Origin: an uncultured Pseudomonadota bacterium
Lineage (GTDB): Bacteria; Pseudomonadota; Gammaproteobacteria; Xanthomonadales; Ahniellaceae
Assembly: GCA_937996755.1 (NCBI GenBank)
Contig: CALKUS010000101.1
Location: forward strand, 1 to 48,827
Length of the DNA stretch: 48,827 nucleotides
Direction: 5' to 3'
Below the pieces are notes generated by a model. It worked only from the letters and a program-made list of their open reading frames with translations, had not been told where the DNA came from and searched no databases. The translations under genes and the position numbers were made by a program. Below, in pieces: positions 24,294 through 33,521 of the stretch (the stretch's first letter is position 1; each line of letters begins with the position of its first letter).

Positions 24294-25565
24294 CTATTCG
24301 AAACCCGCGCGGAACGCAGCGTTCGGCGTGAGCGCGAGCACGGCGAGGTCGCCGAACAGGCTGCTGAACGGACTGATGCTGCCGGTGACGAGCAGTCGAT
24401 CGCCGTCGAACAGGACGCCGCCGGCCGTGGAGCCGCCGTCCTCCTCCGTCGCGAGCACGTAGCTGTTCGGCGCATCGCACTCGGGCAGGTCGCCGCCGTC
24501 GGCGGCGACCACCGCCACGTAGGTGCGCCCGATGCCGGAAAATCCGGCGTACGTGCCGATCGCCGCGAGTGTGCCGTCGGTCGCGCTCACGATGCGGCGC
24601 GCCTGCTGGTTCGGATTCGGGTCGTCCTTCGTCGTGAAGTCCACCAGGCGCACGCCGGCGTCGCCGAACGTCGCATCGAGCGCGCCGGATTCCGTCAGCC
24701 GCGCGAATCCGACGACGGCACTGCCCAGGTCGCCGATCAGCACGACGCGCGATCCCTGCAGCGCCGCATCGCGCGCCGGAAACGGCGCGGACGCCCTGGC
24801 GACGCCCGCGTTCCCGTAGCCGGGATCGGGCGTGCCCGTCGCATCGACGCGCAGGGTCCAGACGCCTTGTGCATCCTGGCCGACGAGCTCGTATCCCGGC
24901 GGTCGCGGTAGCAGCCCGAGCTGCGGCGAGTCCAGTGACGGGAATTGCGCGCAGCCATCGCCGCTGAACACGGGATCGAGTGCGCCGTCCTCGCGTAGCC
25001 GCACCACGAACGAAACGCCGCCCGCGCGGCTCGACACCAGCGGCCGACCCAGCGCGTCGAGCAGGAGATGCGGGAAATCCTCGTCGGTGGCGACACCGGG
25101 GCAGACCGGTCTCGCCACGCCGTCGCTGCCGAACGAAGTGTCGAGCTCACCGCTCGCGGCAAAGCGCAGCAACAGGTTCCTTCGCGGCACCGAGAATTCC
25201 GTCAACAACACGTACACACGTCCGAGCGCGTCGACCGCGAGCCGGTTCGCCGCGACCGGCGCGAACTCGTCTCCGGAAAACCAACGGGCGAAGCCGGCCG
25301 TGCCGTACGTCGTGTCGAGCTGGCCATCGGCCCCGTAGCGGCCGACCGCCACGAACGACAGCGACGACGGCGGCTCGCGGCCGTACGCCGCGACGAGGTA
25401 GCGCCCTGCGTCGTCACGCACCAGGTCGGATCCGAACACGATGGCGCCCGGGATCCCGGTTCGCGCGAGCCCGCCCAGCGCGAATTCGCGGTCGAACGCG
25501 CACGGCGCTGCCCGTACCCCGGCCGAGGACGCGATCAACGCCGCGAGCAATGCGCTGCGCAACAT
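24294..25565 (-). CDS. Exported delta-60-repeat protein with C-terminal GFE tag (paralogue 2)
   Basis: 423 residues; signal peptide about 1-19 (MLRSALLAALIASSAGVRA). It consists of repeats of the bacterial delta-60 type, each with a pattern like RxxxDGxLDxxFGxxGxA: RYGADGQLDTTYGTAGFA, RFAASGELDTSFGSDGVA, RLREDGALDPVF, RVDATGTPDPGYGNAGVA and RLTESGALDATFGDAGV. These are thought to form a beta-propeller-like fold; function is unknown. The protein ends FRAGFE, a motif shared with three other exported proteins here. Its ATG overlaps the upstream stop by one base (TGATG at 25567-25563), so it is coupled to its paralogue. Confidence 0.88.
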   Translation of the reverse strand: MLRSALLAALIASSAGVRAAPCAFDREFALGGLARTGIPGAIVFGSDLVRDDAGRYLVAAYGREPPSSLSFVAVGRYGADGQLDTTYGTAGFARWFSGDEFAPVAANRLAVDALGRVYVLLTEFSVPRRNLLLRFAASGELDTSFGSDGVARPVCPGVATDEDFPHLLLDALGRPLVSSRAGGVSFVVRLREDGALDPVFSGDGCAQFPSLDSPQLGLLPRPPGYELVGQDAQGVWTLRVDATGTPDPGYGNAGVARASAPFPARDAALQGSRVVLIGDLGSAVVGFARLTESGALDATFGDAGVRLVDFTTKDDPNPNQQARRIVSATDGTLAAIGTYAGFSGIGRTYVAVVAADGGDLPECDAPNSYVLATEEDGGSTAGGVLFDGDRLLVTGSISPFSSLFGDLAVLALTPNAAFRAGFE

Positions 25566-26884
25566 CAGTCGAAGCCGTTGCGGAACAGCACGCCCGGTGC
25601 GAGCACGGCGATGGCGGTCTCGTCACGCTGGTAACCGCGTTCGCTCGCGCCGCCCACGAGCACGACGCGATCGCCGTCGAATGCAACGCCGAAACCTCGC
25701 GCGTCGGCGCCTTTCTGCGCCGAAACGGCGACGCGATTGCCCGCGTCGCAGCCCGCTGCGGGATCCTGTCCGTCGGCGTCCATCAGCGCCACGAGCAACT
25801 CGCCGGGCTCGTCGAACGTGTCGTACAACCCGGCTACGGCGATGCGGCCGTCTTCGGCCACCGCCAGGTCCTGCGCAAACTCCTGGTCGGAAGGCTCGTC
25901 CGGCATCGGCACGGCGCGGACGCCGCCGCCCGCGAAGCTCGCGTCCAGCGCACCGGCGGTCGTGAGGCGAACTGCGGCAAGGTCATCGCCGGACTCGGCA
26001 CCCAGCACGAGCCGATCGCCCTGCAGTGCGATCGCGCTCACGAAGTGCACAGCCGGCGCGGTCGTCGTCACCAGGCCCGCGGTTCCGTAGGTGGCATCGG
26101 GAGCGCCGGCCTCGTCGATTCGCAGCGTCCAGACCTGCCCGTCCCTGCCGCCTGCCAGTTCGTATCCGGCACCACGCCGGACGACGCCCGCCGGCTGTCG
26201 AACCTGGCGATCGAACGTCGAGCAGCCCGGGGATTCACTGCCGAATGCAGGATCCGGCGCACCGTCGGATCGCACGCGCATCACGACCACGCGCGTACCA
26301 CGCTGCGTCGTCACCACCGCACGGCCCGATTCGTCGAGCAATAGTCGCGGCAGGGCGTAGTCGCTCGCATCGAACGGCGTCGCACCGCATTGCAGGTGCG
26401 CAACGCCGGCGTCACCGAACCCGGTGTCGATCGCGCCCGCCGACGTGAAGCGCCACAACTGGATGTCGATGACGTCCGGGGCCTGCACCTGGTAGCCGAG
26501 CACGAGCGCGGAGCCATCCGGTGCGGCCGCGACGTCGTCCACCTTCGAGAGTGATGCATTGTCCGGCGCACCATCCTCCGGGGTTTCCTGCCAGCGCGCG
26601 AATCCGCCGTTGCCGTAGCCCGCGTCGAGCGATCCATCGCGCAGGTAGCGAGCGACGAAGACGACCGTGAAGTACGGGGATTCGCCGGTGTCGCCTTCGC
26701 CTGCGGCCAGGTAGCCGCCGCGTGGATCGCGCGCGACGGCGTCGAACTTGCCGAGTGCCTGCGGCGCCGGGTCGTGCGCCACGCCGCCGTCGCGGAACGT
26801 CGCATCGAGCCCGCACGGTTCGGCGGACGCGGCGGCGGCCGCGAACAGCGAGAGGAACGGCGCGAGCAGCGGGATCGAGCGCAT
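25565..26884 (-). CDS. Exported delta-60-repeat protein with C-terminal GFD tag (paralogue 1)
   Basis: 439 residues from ATG 26884, which starts a signal peptide (RSIPLLAPFLSLFAAAAASA). Repeats include RYLRDGSLDAGYGNGGFA, RFTSAGAIDTGFGDAGVA, RVRSDGAPDPAFG, RIDEAGAPDATYGTAGL and RLTTAGALDASF. The N-termini of both paralogues share a Cys followed by a half repeat (CGLDATFRDGG here, CAFDREFALGG in the other). It ends LFRNGFD. The tandem pair arose by duplication and lies between conserved housekeeping genes, so it looks like an accessory insertion. Confidence 0.88.
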   Translation of the reverse strand: MRSIPLLAPFLSLFAAAAASAEPCGLDATFRDGGVAHDPAPQALGKFDAVARDPRGGYLAAGEGDTGESPYFTVVFVARYLRDGSLDAGYGNGGFARWQETPEDGAPDNASLSKVDDVAAAPDGSALVLGYQVQAPDVIDIQLWRFTSAGAIDTGFGDAGVAHLQCGATPFDASDYALPRLLLDESGRAVVTTQRGTRVVVMRVRSDGAPDPAFGSESPGCSTFDRQVRQPAGVVRRGAGYELAGGRDGQVWTLRIDEAGAPDATYGTAGLVTTTAPAVHFVSAIALQGDRLVLGAESGDDLAAVRLTTAGALDASFAGGGVRAVPMPDEPSDQEFAQDLAVAEDGRIAVAGLYDTFDEPGELLVALMDADGQDPAAGCDAGNRVAVSAQKGADARGFGVAFDGDRVVLVGGASERGYQRDETAIAVLAPGVLFRNGFD

Positions 26885-26950
26885 GGCGGGCGGATCATCG
26901 GCGAGTCGATGCCATACGACGCGGAAATACCCGCTCGCCCCGATCATCCG

Positions 26951-28243
<1,293 letters not shown>

Positions 28244-28266
28244 GGCGGTGACGCTCCGATCGAATG

Positions 28267-28390
28267 AGGGACTAGGGACTAGGGGCTAGGGACTAGGGGC
28301 TAGGGCGCAGACACGCGGGCTCCGGGCACGTCGGCGCGCGCGAATTCTCGCACGAAGCGCCCTAGCCCCTAACCCCTAGACCCTAGCCCC
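28267..28390. repeat. Inverted arrays of GGGACTA/GGGGCTA short repeats upstream of purA
   Basis: The left array (28267-28305) is built from AGGGACT and AGGGGCT units. The right array (28357-28390) has the same units inverted (CCTAGCCCCTAACCCCTAGACCCTAGCCCC). GGGGCTAGGGCGC at 28296-28308 pairs perfectly with 28357-28369 around a 48-base loop. It fills the gap between purA and the DUF2065 gene, and any purA promoter would have to lie in or beside it. Confidence 0.85.
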
Positions 28391-28395
28391 TGCTC

Positions 28396-28581
28396 TCAAC
28401 GCACCGCCTGCAACATCACGAGACCGACGATGATCGCGATGCCGCCCACGGCGCGGACCTTGCGCGGCTCGGCCTGGGCGATCGACGCGGCCATGCGCTG
28501 CCACGCCTGCGGCGCGGCGAACAGGAACAGGCCCTCGATGATCGCGACGAGGCAGATCGCGATGGCGAGCTCGCGTGGCAT
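28396..28581 (-). CDS. DUF2065 (YjeT-type) small membrane protein
   Basis: 61 residues with two membrane helices, LAIAICLVAIIEGLFLFAAP (about 5-24) and VGGIAIIVGLVMLQAV (about 45-60). The sequence PQAWQRM between them is typical of the family. In E. coli yjeT occupies the same place between hflC and purA, which supports the call. Function is unknown; it may be an accessory of the HflKC complex. It begins 20 bases after hflC. Confidence 0.88.
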   Translation of the reverse strand: MPRELAIAICLVAIIEGLFLFAAPQAWQRMAASIAQAEPRKVRAVGGIAIIVGLVMLQAVR

Positions 28582-28601
28582 GGCGGACGGGCGGGCCCGC
28601 G

Positions 28602-29462
28602 TCAGCGGGCCGCGCCTTCGCCGAAGTACTTGAAGAACTCCGAATCGGGGTCGAGCACGAGCACGCCGTCCTTGTTGCGGAACGACTCGCGGTAGGCCTC
28701 GAGGCTGCGGTAGAACGCGTAGAACTCGGGGTCCTTCGTGTACGCCGCGGCGTAGATCTTCGCCGCTTCGGCCTCGCCTTCGCCGCGCGCCTGCGCGGCG
28801 TCGCGGCCGGCCTCGGCGAGCGTCACCTGGCGCTCCTTGTCGGCCTTCGCGCGGATCGTCTCGCCCTGCTCGGTGCCCTGCGAGCGCAGCTCGTTCGCCA
28901 CCTTCGTGCGCTCGGCGCGCATGCGGCGATAGACGGACTCGCTCACCTCGTCGGGCAGGTCGATGCGCTTGATGCGCACGTCGACCACCTCGATGCCGAG
29001 GTCGCCGACGGCGTCCTTCGTCGCGTCCAGGATCACCTGTGCGACGTCGGCGCGCCCGCCGGAAACGACTTCCTTCAGCGTGCGCTCGTTGAACGCCTTG
29101 CCGAGCGCCTGGCGCACGATCGGCGACAGGCGCTGGTTCGCGATCGCCTCGTCGCCCGACGTCGAGGTGTAGAAGCGCGTGACGTTGTTGATGCGCCACT
29201 TCACGAAGAAGTCGACGTAGACGTCCTTCTTCTCGGACGTCAGGTAGCGCTCGGGCTGCGAGTCGAGGGTGAGGATGCGGCGGTCGAACTTGCGCACGTT
29301 CTGCAGGAACGGCCACTTGAAGTGCAGGCCGGGCGGGAATTCCCGCGGCTGCACGGCGCCGAACTGGAACAGCACCGCGAGCTCGCTTTCCTTCACCACG
29401 AACACGGAAGTGGACAACACGAGCGCTGCGGCCAGCGCGATGACGATGCTTGCGGTTCTCAT
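28602..29462 (-). CDS. hflC: HflC, SPFH-domain subunit of the FtsH modulator
   Basis: 286 residues. An N-terminal membrane helix (MRTASIVIALAAALVLSTSVFVV) is followed by the SPFH/band-7 domain (FVVKESELAVLFQFGAV, then DVYVDFFVKWRI) and a long alpha-helical region (about 180-240). HflC with HflK forms a large periplasmic cage around FtsH protease. The gene overlaps hflK by four bases (29459-29462). Confidence 0.96.
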   Translation of the reverse strand: MRTASIVIALAAALVLSTSVFVVKESELAVLFQFGAVQPREFPPGLHFKWPFLQNVRKFDRRILTLDSQPERYLTSEKKDVYVDFFVKWRINNVTRFYTSTSGDEAIANQRLSPIVRQALGKAFNERTLKEVVSGGRADVAQVILDATKDAVGDLGIEVVDVRIKRIDLPDEVSESVYRRMRAERTKVANELRSQGTEQGETIRAKADKERQVTLAEAGRDAAQARGEGEAEAAKIYAAAYTKDPEFYAFYRSLEAYRESFRNKDGVLVLDPDSEFFKYFGEGAAR

Positions 29463-30565
29463 CGCTGCTCACGCTCCTCGATGCGGCGCGCGCGGTCGTC
29501 CGCGCGCGTGCGCACGGATTCCACGCTCGGGATTGCCTGCACGGCCGGTGCACGATCGACGCGCGGCTCCGAGGCCGCCGGCGAGGGCGCCTGCGCGCCG
29601 AGGTTCTCGATCGGCAGGTAGATGACCTTGTCGCCGCCACCCTCGACCATCACCTTCGGCGACCCGGCGAGCACCGACTGCATCGTTTCGAGCAGCAGTC
29701 GCTTGCGCGTCACTTCCGGCGCGGCGCGGTACTGTTCCGCGATCAGCTCGAAGCGCTTCGCGGCACCGGTTGCGCGCGCGACGGCCTCGGCCTTGTCGCC
29801 TTCGGCTTCCGCGCGCACGCGCGCGGCCTGGCCGCGCGCCTCGGGCAGCACCTTGCTGGAGTACGCCTGCGCCTCGTTCTCGATGCGCTGCTTGTCCTCG
29901 CGCGCGGTGATCGCGTCGTCGAACGCGTCCTTCACGTCCGGCGGCGGGCGCAGGTTCTGCAGGTTCAGCTCGGTCACCACGATGCCGGTGCCGTAGCGCT
30001 CCATGCGCTCCTGCAGCGACTTCTTCGCGTCCACCGCGAGCGCATTGCGCTCGCCCGACAGGATCTTGTCCATCTCGTTGCCGCCGATCACGCCGCGCAC
30101 GGCGCTTTCCGCCGCCTGGCGCAGCGTGTCCTCGGGCTCGCGCACCGAGAAGGTGAAGGCACGCGGGTCGCCGACGAGGTACTGCACGTTGAAGTCGACG
30201 ATCACGATGTTCTCGTCGCGCGTGAGCATCTTCACCTGGTCGGACGTGGAGCGGACACGCGTGGTCTCGACCACGAAGACCTGCTCGATCGGCGTCGGCC
30301 ACTTGAAGTTCAGGCCGGGGCCCATCGTGCGATCGTATTTGCCGAAGCGCAGCACGACGCCGCGATTCGCCTCGTCGATCGAGCGCCACGAATCGAGCAG
30401 GAACCAGACCGCGACGATCGCGAGGACCAGCAGCAGGATGCCGCCGCTGCCCGAGCCGCCGAAGCGGTCGCGCACGCGCCGGAGCACGGCGTCGAAATCC
30501 GGCGGTTTCTCTCCGCCCCCCTGCCAGGGGTCGCGGCGCTTGCCGCCCGGTTCGTTCCAAGCCAT
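29459..30565 (-). CDS. hflK: HflK, SPFH-domain subunit of the FtsH modulator
   Basis: 368 residues from ATG 30565, preceded by GGAG. Order: a Gly/Pro-rich cytoplasmic N-terminus (MAWNEPGGKRRDPWQGG), one membrane helix (GILLLVLAIVAVWFLL, about 43-60), the SPFH domain (IDEANRGVVLRFGKYD, GLNFKWPTPIEQV), a long charged helix (about 230-280), and a Pro/Ala-rich tail. HflK and HflC form the ring around FtsH. A likely promoter lies in the 118-base gap to hflX. Confidence 0.96.
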   Translation of the reverse strand: MAWNEPGGKRRDPWQGGGEKPPDFDAVLRRVRDRFGGSGSGGILLLVLAIVAVWFLLDSWRSIDEANRGVVLRFGKYDRTMGPGLNFKWPTPIEQVFVVETTRVRSTSDQVKMLTRDENIVIVDFNVQYLVGDPRAFTFSVREPEDTLRQAAESAVRGVIGGNEMDKILSGERNALAVDAKKSLQERMERYGTGIVVTELNLQNLRPPPDVKDAFDDAITAREDKQRIENEAQAYSSKVLPEARGQAARVRAEAEGDKAEAVARATGAAKRFELIAEQYRAAPEVTRKRLLLETMQSVLAGSPKVMVEGGGDKVIYLPIENLGAQAPSPAASEPRVDRAPAVQAIPSVESVRTRADDRARRIEEREQR

Positions 30566-30629
30566 GTCGTGCTCCGGAAAAGGGTTGCCGATGGGTTCAG
30601 GTGGTGCGCCAGAATGCACCGGCGCGCGG

Positions 30630-30659
30630 ATTGTAGGAATGCCGATCAGTCACGGGCAA
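30630..30659 (-). promoter_or_regulatory. Candidate sigma-70 promoter of hflK-hflC
   Basis: On the minus strand TTGCCC (plus 30654-30659) and TACAAT (30630-30635) are 18 bases apart. The box sits in the string CCTACAATCCGCGC, nearly the same as the CCTATAATCCGCGC upstream of tdh. It lies in the only large gap inside the hfq-hflC block. Confidence 0.5.
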
Positions 30660-30683
30660 GGACGGACGTTCGCGAGCGCAGGG

Positions 30684-32000
30684 TCATGAACGTCCCTCCA
30701 GGGATTCCCGCAAGAGCGGTCCATCTCCGTCGGGCAGCCCGAACAGCGGTTCGACCACGTGCCGCGGCGCGTCGATTTCCAGCTCGTAGCCTTCCTCGCC
30801 CATCCGCTCGGAGGCGACCGCACCGGCAGCGAACAGCCGGGCGCGCAGGCGCCCCGAGCTCGCCGGCAGGCGCACCCATCGGTGCACGCGCTCGCGCGCG
30901 AAATGCGCGTCGATCGCGTCGCGCAGCAGCTCCAGCCCCGCGCCGCGCGCGGCGCTCGTCCACACGCGCTGCTGCCCTTCGGCGAAGCGGTCGAGGCGCG
31001 GCGCCTGGCCTTCGATGAGGTCGATCTTGTTCCACACCTGCACCTGCGGGATGTCGCCCGCGTCGATTTCGTGCAGCACGGCCTGCACCTGGTCGATGCG
31101 CTCGTCGCGATGCGGATCGGCGGCGTCGACCACGTGCAGCAGCAGGTCGGCGTCGCGCGCTTCGGACAGCGTGGAACGGAACGCGGCGACGAGGTCGTGC
31201 GGGAGGTCGCGCACGAAGCCGACGGTGTCGGCCAGCACGGCAGGCCCGCTCGACAGCCCCTCGAGCTTGCGCACGGTGGGATCGAGCGTGGCGAAGAGCT
31301 GGTCCGCGGCGTAGACCTCGGCGCGCGTGAGCGCATTGAACAAGGTCGACTTGCCGGCGTTCGTGTAGCCGACGACCGCGATCACCGGCACGGCGCTGCG
31401 CATGCGCTGCCGACGCGCCTGGTTGCGCTGCACTTCCACCTTCTCCAGGCGCTTGCCGAGGATCTTCACGCGCTCGCCGAGCAGGCGGCGGTCGGTCTCG
31501 AGCTGCGTCTCGCCGGGGCCACGCAGGCCGATCGCGCCACCGCGCTGCCGCTCCAGGTGCGTCCAGCCGCGCACCAGGCGCGTGCCCATGTGCTTGAGCT
31601 GCGCGAGCTCGACCTGCAGCTTGCCTTCGTGCGAGCGTGCGCGCTGCGCGAAGATGTCGAGGATCAGCCCGGTGCGGTCGACCACGCGGCACTCGGTCAG
31701 CTTCTCGAGGTTGCGCTCCTGCACGGGCGAGAGCGTCTGGTTCACGAGGATCAGGTCGGCGCCGAGCCGCTGGCGCTCCGCCTTCAGCTCTTCCGCCTTG
31801 CCGCTGCCCACGTAGTAGCGCGGGCTCGGCTTCTCGACGCGCGCCTTGAGCGTGCCCAGCACCTCGGCGCCCGCGGAGCGCGCCAGCTCGACGAACTCGG
31901 CCAGCGCCTCGGGATCGTTCTCACCGGCGCGCTGCGGTTGCAGCAGCAGCGCGCGCTCGCCACGTTTCGACCGCTCGAACAAAAACGTCGTTTCCTTCAA
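30684..32000 (-). CDS. hflX: HflX, ribosome-associated GTPase
   Basis: 438 residues. HflX splits stalled or hibernating ribosomes, notably under heat stress. The N-terminal domain (GAEVLGTLKARVEKPSPRYYVGSGK split by a turn) and the coiled coil (GPGETQLETDRRLLGERVK) lead to the GTPase domain with GYTNAGKST (G1), DTVGFVRDLPH (G3) and NKIDL (G4). The frame starts with TTG at 32000, which overlaps the hfq stop (TTGA); no ATG or GTG lies at the conserved N-terminus, so TTG was kept. Confidence 0.94.
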   Translation of the reverse strand: MKETTFLFERSKRGERALLLQPQRAGENDPEALAEFVELARSAGAEVLGTLKARVEKPSPRYYVGSGKAEELKAERQRLGADLILVNQTLSPVQERNLEKLTECRVVDRTGLILDIFAQRARSHEGKLQVELAQLKHMGTRLVRGWTHLERQRGGAIGLRGPGETQLETDRRLLGERVKILGKRLEKVEVQRNQARRQRMRSAVPVIAVVGYTNAGKSTLFNALTRAEVYAADQLFATLDPTVRKLEGLSSGPAVLADTVGFVRDLPHDLVAAFRSTLSEARDADLLLHVVDAADPHRDERIDQVQAVLHEIDAGDIPQVQVWNKIDLIEGQAPRLDRFAEGQQRVWTSAARGAGLELLRDAIDAHFARERVHRWVRLPASSGRLRARLFAAGAVASERMGEEGYELEIDAPRHVVEPLFGLPDGDGPLLRESLEGRS

Positions 32001-32281
32001 TGGTCCTCGCCGTGCTCACCGGCACCCGACGACGGCGCCGCATGGCCGTGGCCACCCGTTTCCGGGCCGCCCACGCGCACGTTGCGCGACGGGACGACCG
32101 TCGAGATCGCGTGCTTGTAGACCATCTGGCTCACGGTGTTGCGGAGCAGGACGACGAACTGGTCGAACGACTCCACGGTGCCCTGCAGCTTGATGCCGTT
32201 CACGAGGTAGATCGAGACCGGGATGCGCTCGCGGCGCAGCGCGTTCAGGAAAGGGTCTTGCAGGGACTGGCCTTTGGACAT
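31997..32281 (-). CDS. hfq: RNA chaperone Hfq
   Basis: 94 residues. Hfq hexamers pair small RNAs with messengers. The Sm1 motif (QDPFLNALRRERIPVSIYLVNGIKLQG) runs into Sm2 (YKHAISTVVP), with the distal- and lateral-face residues Gln8, Asp9, Arg16-Arg17 and the YKH triad intact. A C-terminal tail of about 25 residues is rich in Gly and His (GGHGHAAPSS, then GEHGEDH) and could bind metal. AGGAGA lies upstream of the ATG. Confidence 0.98.
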   Translation of the reverse strand: MSKGQSLQDPFLNALRRERIPVSIYLVNGIKLQGTVESFDQFVVLLRNTVSQMVYKHAISTVVPSRNVRVGGPETGGHGHAAPSSGAGEHGEDH

Positions 32282-32419
32282 GTTCTTCTCCTAATCGTCC
32301 GGGATCGCGCCAGCGCAGGGGCGTACGGTGTTCCCGACCGTCCGACCCGCGCGGGTGCCAAGGTGGCCGGGCAAAACGCGCGCCGGCCAATGGCCGCCCC
32401 GGGCGGGGCGGCAAGGTGC

Positions 32420-32428
32420 ACTGTAGCA
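32420..32428 (-). promoter_or_regulatory. Possible extended -10 promoter for hfq
   Basis: On the minus strand TGCTACAGT (TACAGT, plus 32420-32425) fits an extended -10 element, about 140 bases upstream of hfq in the 183-base gap after miaA. No good -35 is seen. Weak evidence. Confidence 0.25.
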
Positions 32429-32464
32429 ATACGATCCGTGGAATGGTGCTGGCACGGTCGCAAT

Positions 32465-33424
32465 TCAACTCCCCGCCCAGCCCGCCACGAGCCCTGCGAG
32501 CCACTCGCGGCGCCCGGCGTCGGCCGGATCGAAACCGAGCGCGTCGTGCTCGCCGCGCAGCCAGGTCAGCTGGCGCTTGGCGAGCTGGCGCGTGGCAGCG
32601 ATGCCGCGCTCGACGAGCGCATCCATGTCGAACTCGCCGTCCAGGTATTCCCACGCCTGCCGATAGCCGACCGCGCGCATCGACGCATGGCCGGCGCTGA
32701 GGCCGGGCCGCGCGCGCAGCCGTCGCACTTCGTCCACGAGGCCGCCCTCGAGCATGTCGCGGAAACGCTGCGCGATACGCTCGTGCAGCACGGCGCGGTC
32801 GCCGGGCCACACCACGAGCTTCAGCACGCGGTACGGCAGGCGTTGCGCCCGCGTGCCCTGCTGTGCCGACAACGGCCTGCCGGTGAGCGCGATCACTTCG
32901 AGCGCGCGCTGGATGCGCTGCGGATCGTTCGGATGGATGCGCAGCGCGGCATCGGGATCGGCGAGCGCGAGCCGGCCGTGCATCGCCCGCCAGCCGAGCC
33001 GCTGCGCCTGCCGTTCCAGTTGCGCGCGCGTTTCCGGATCCGCATCCGGCAGGTCGGAAAGCCCCAGCTCGAGCGCGCGGAAATAAAGTCCCGTGCCACC
33101 GACGAGCACCGGCAGGCGCCGCGCGGCGGTCGCATCCGCCATCGCCGCGAGCGCGTCGCGGCGGAACTCGGCGGCGGAGTACGGCTGCTCGGGATCGCGG
33201 ATGTCGATGAGCGCGTGCGGGAAGCGCGCCTGCGTGGCGGCGTCCGGCTTCGCCGATCCGACGTCGAGCCCGCGGTAGACCTGCGCCGAGTCCACGCTCA
33301 CCAGCGCGCAGGAAATGCGACTGGCGAGCTCGAGCGCGAACGCGGTCTTGCCCGACGCGGTCGGGCCCATCAGGAAGAGGGCCGGCGGACGGCGGTCGTT
33401 GCGGCTGGCGTGGTCGACGGTCAC
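32465..33424 (-). CDS. miaA: tRNA dimethylallyltransferase
   Basis: Adds a dimethylallyl group to A37 of tRNAs that read UNN codons. From GTG 33424 the product is 319 residues (E. coli 316). It shows the P-loop MGPTASGKT, VSVDSAQVYRGLDVGSAKPD, and the tRNA-binding RDALAAMADATAARRLPVLVGGTGLYFRAL region, with TRQLAKRQLTWLR near the C-terminus. The open frame also permits a GTG at 33460; the nearer GTG gives the usual distance to the P-loop. miaA-hfq-hflX is a conserved block. Confidence 0.95.
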   Translation of the reverse strand: MTVDHASRNDRRPPALFLMGPTASGKTAFALELASRISCALVSVDSAQVYRGLDVGSAKPDAATQARFPHALIDIRDPEQPYSAAEFRRDALAAMADATAARRLPVLVGGTGLYFRALELGLSDLPDADPETRAQLERQAQRLGWRAMHGRLALADPDAALRIHPNDPQRIQRALEVIALTGRPLSAQQGTRAQRLPYRVLKLVVWPGDRAVLHERIAQRFRDMLEGGLVDEVRRLRARPGLSAGHASMRAVGYRQAWEYLDGEFDMDALVERGIAATRQLAKRQLTWLRGEHDALGFDPADAGRREWLAGLVAGWAGS

Positions 33425-33521
33425 GGCGGCGAGGATACCCGCCGTGCTCGACCGCGACACAGCTTGTGATGAGGCCGCTGCGTCGAGGCGCGTAGCATGG
33501 CGGGCATACAGGGGACCGGCA

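Noticed and set aside
28267..28390. Short repeat arrays considered as a CRISPR array
   Set aside because: Units of 7-8 bases are contiguous with no spacers, and the two arrays face each other.
33315..33521. Extended N-terminus of the EAL protein from ATG 33315
   Set aside because: This part lies over the start of miaA on the other strand, has no membrane or domain features, and the TTG at 33522 has a good ribosome binding site.
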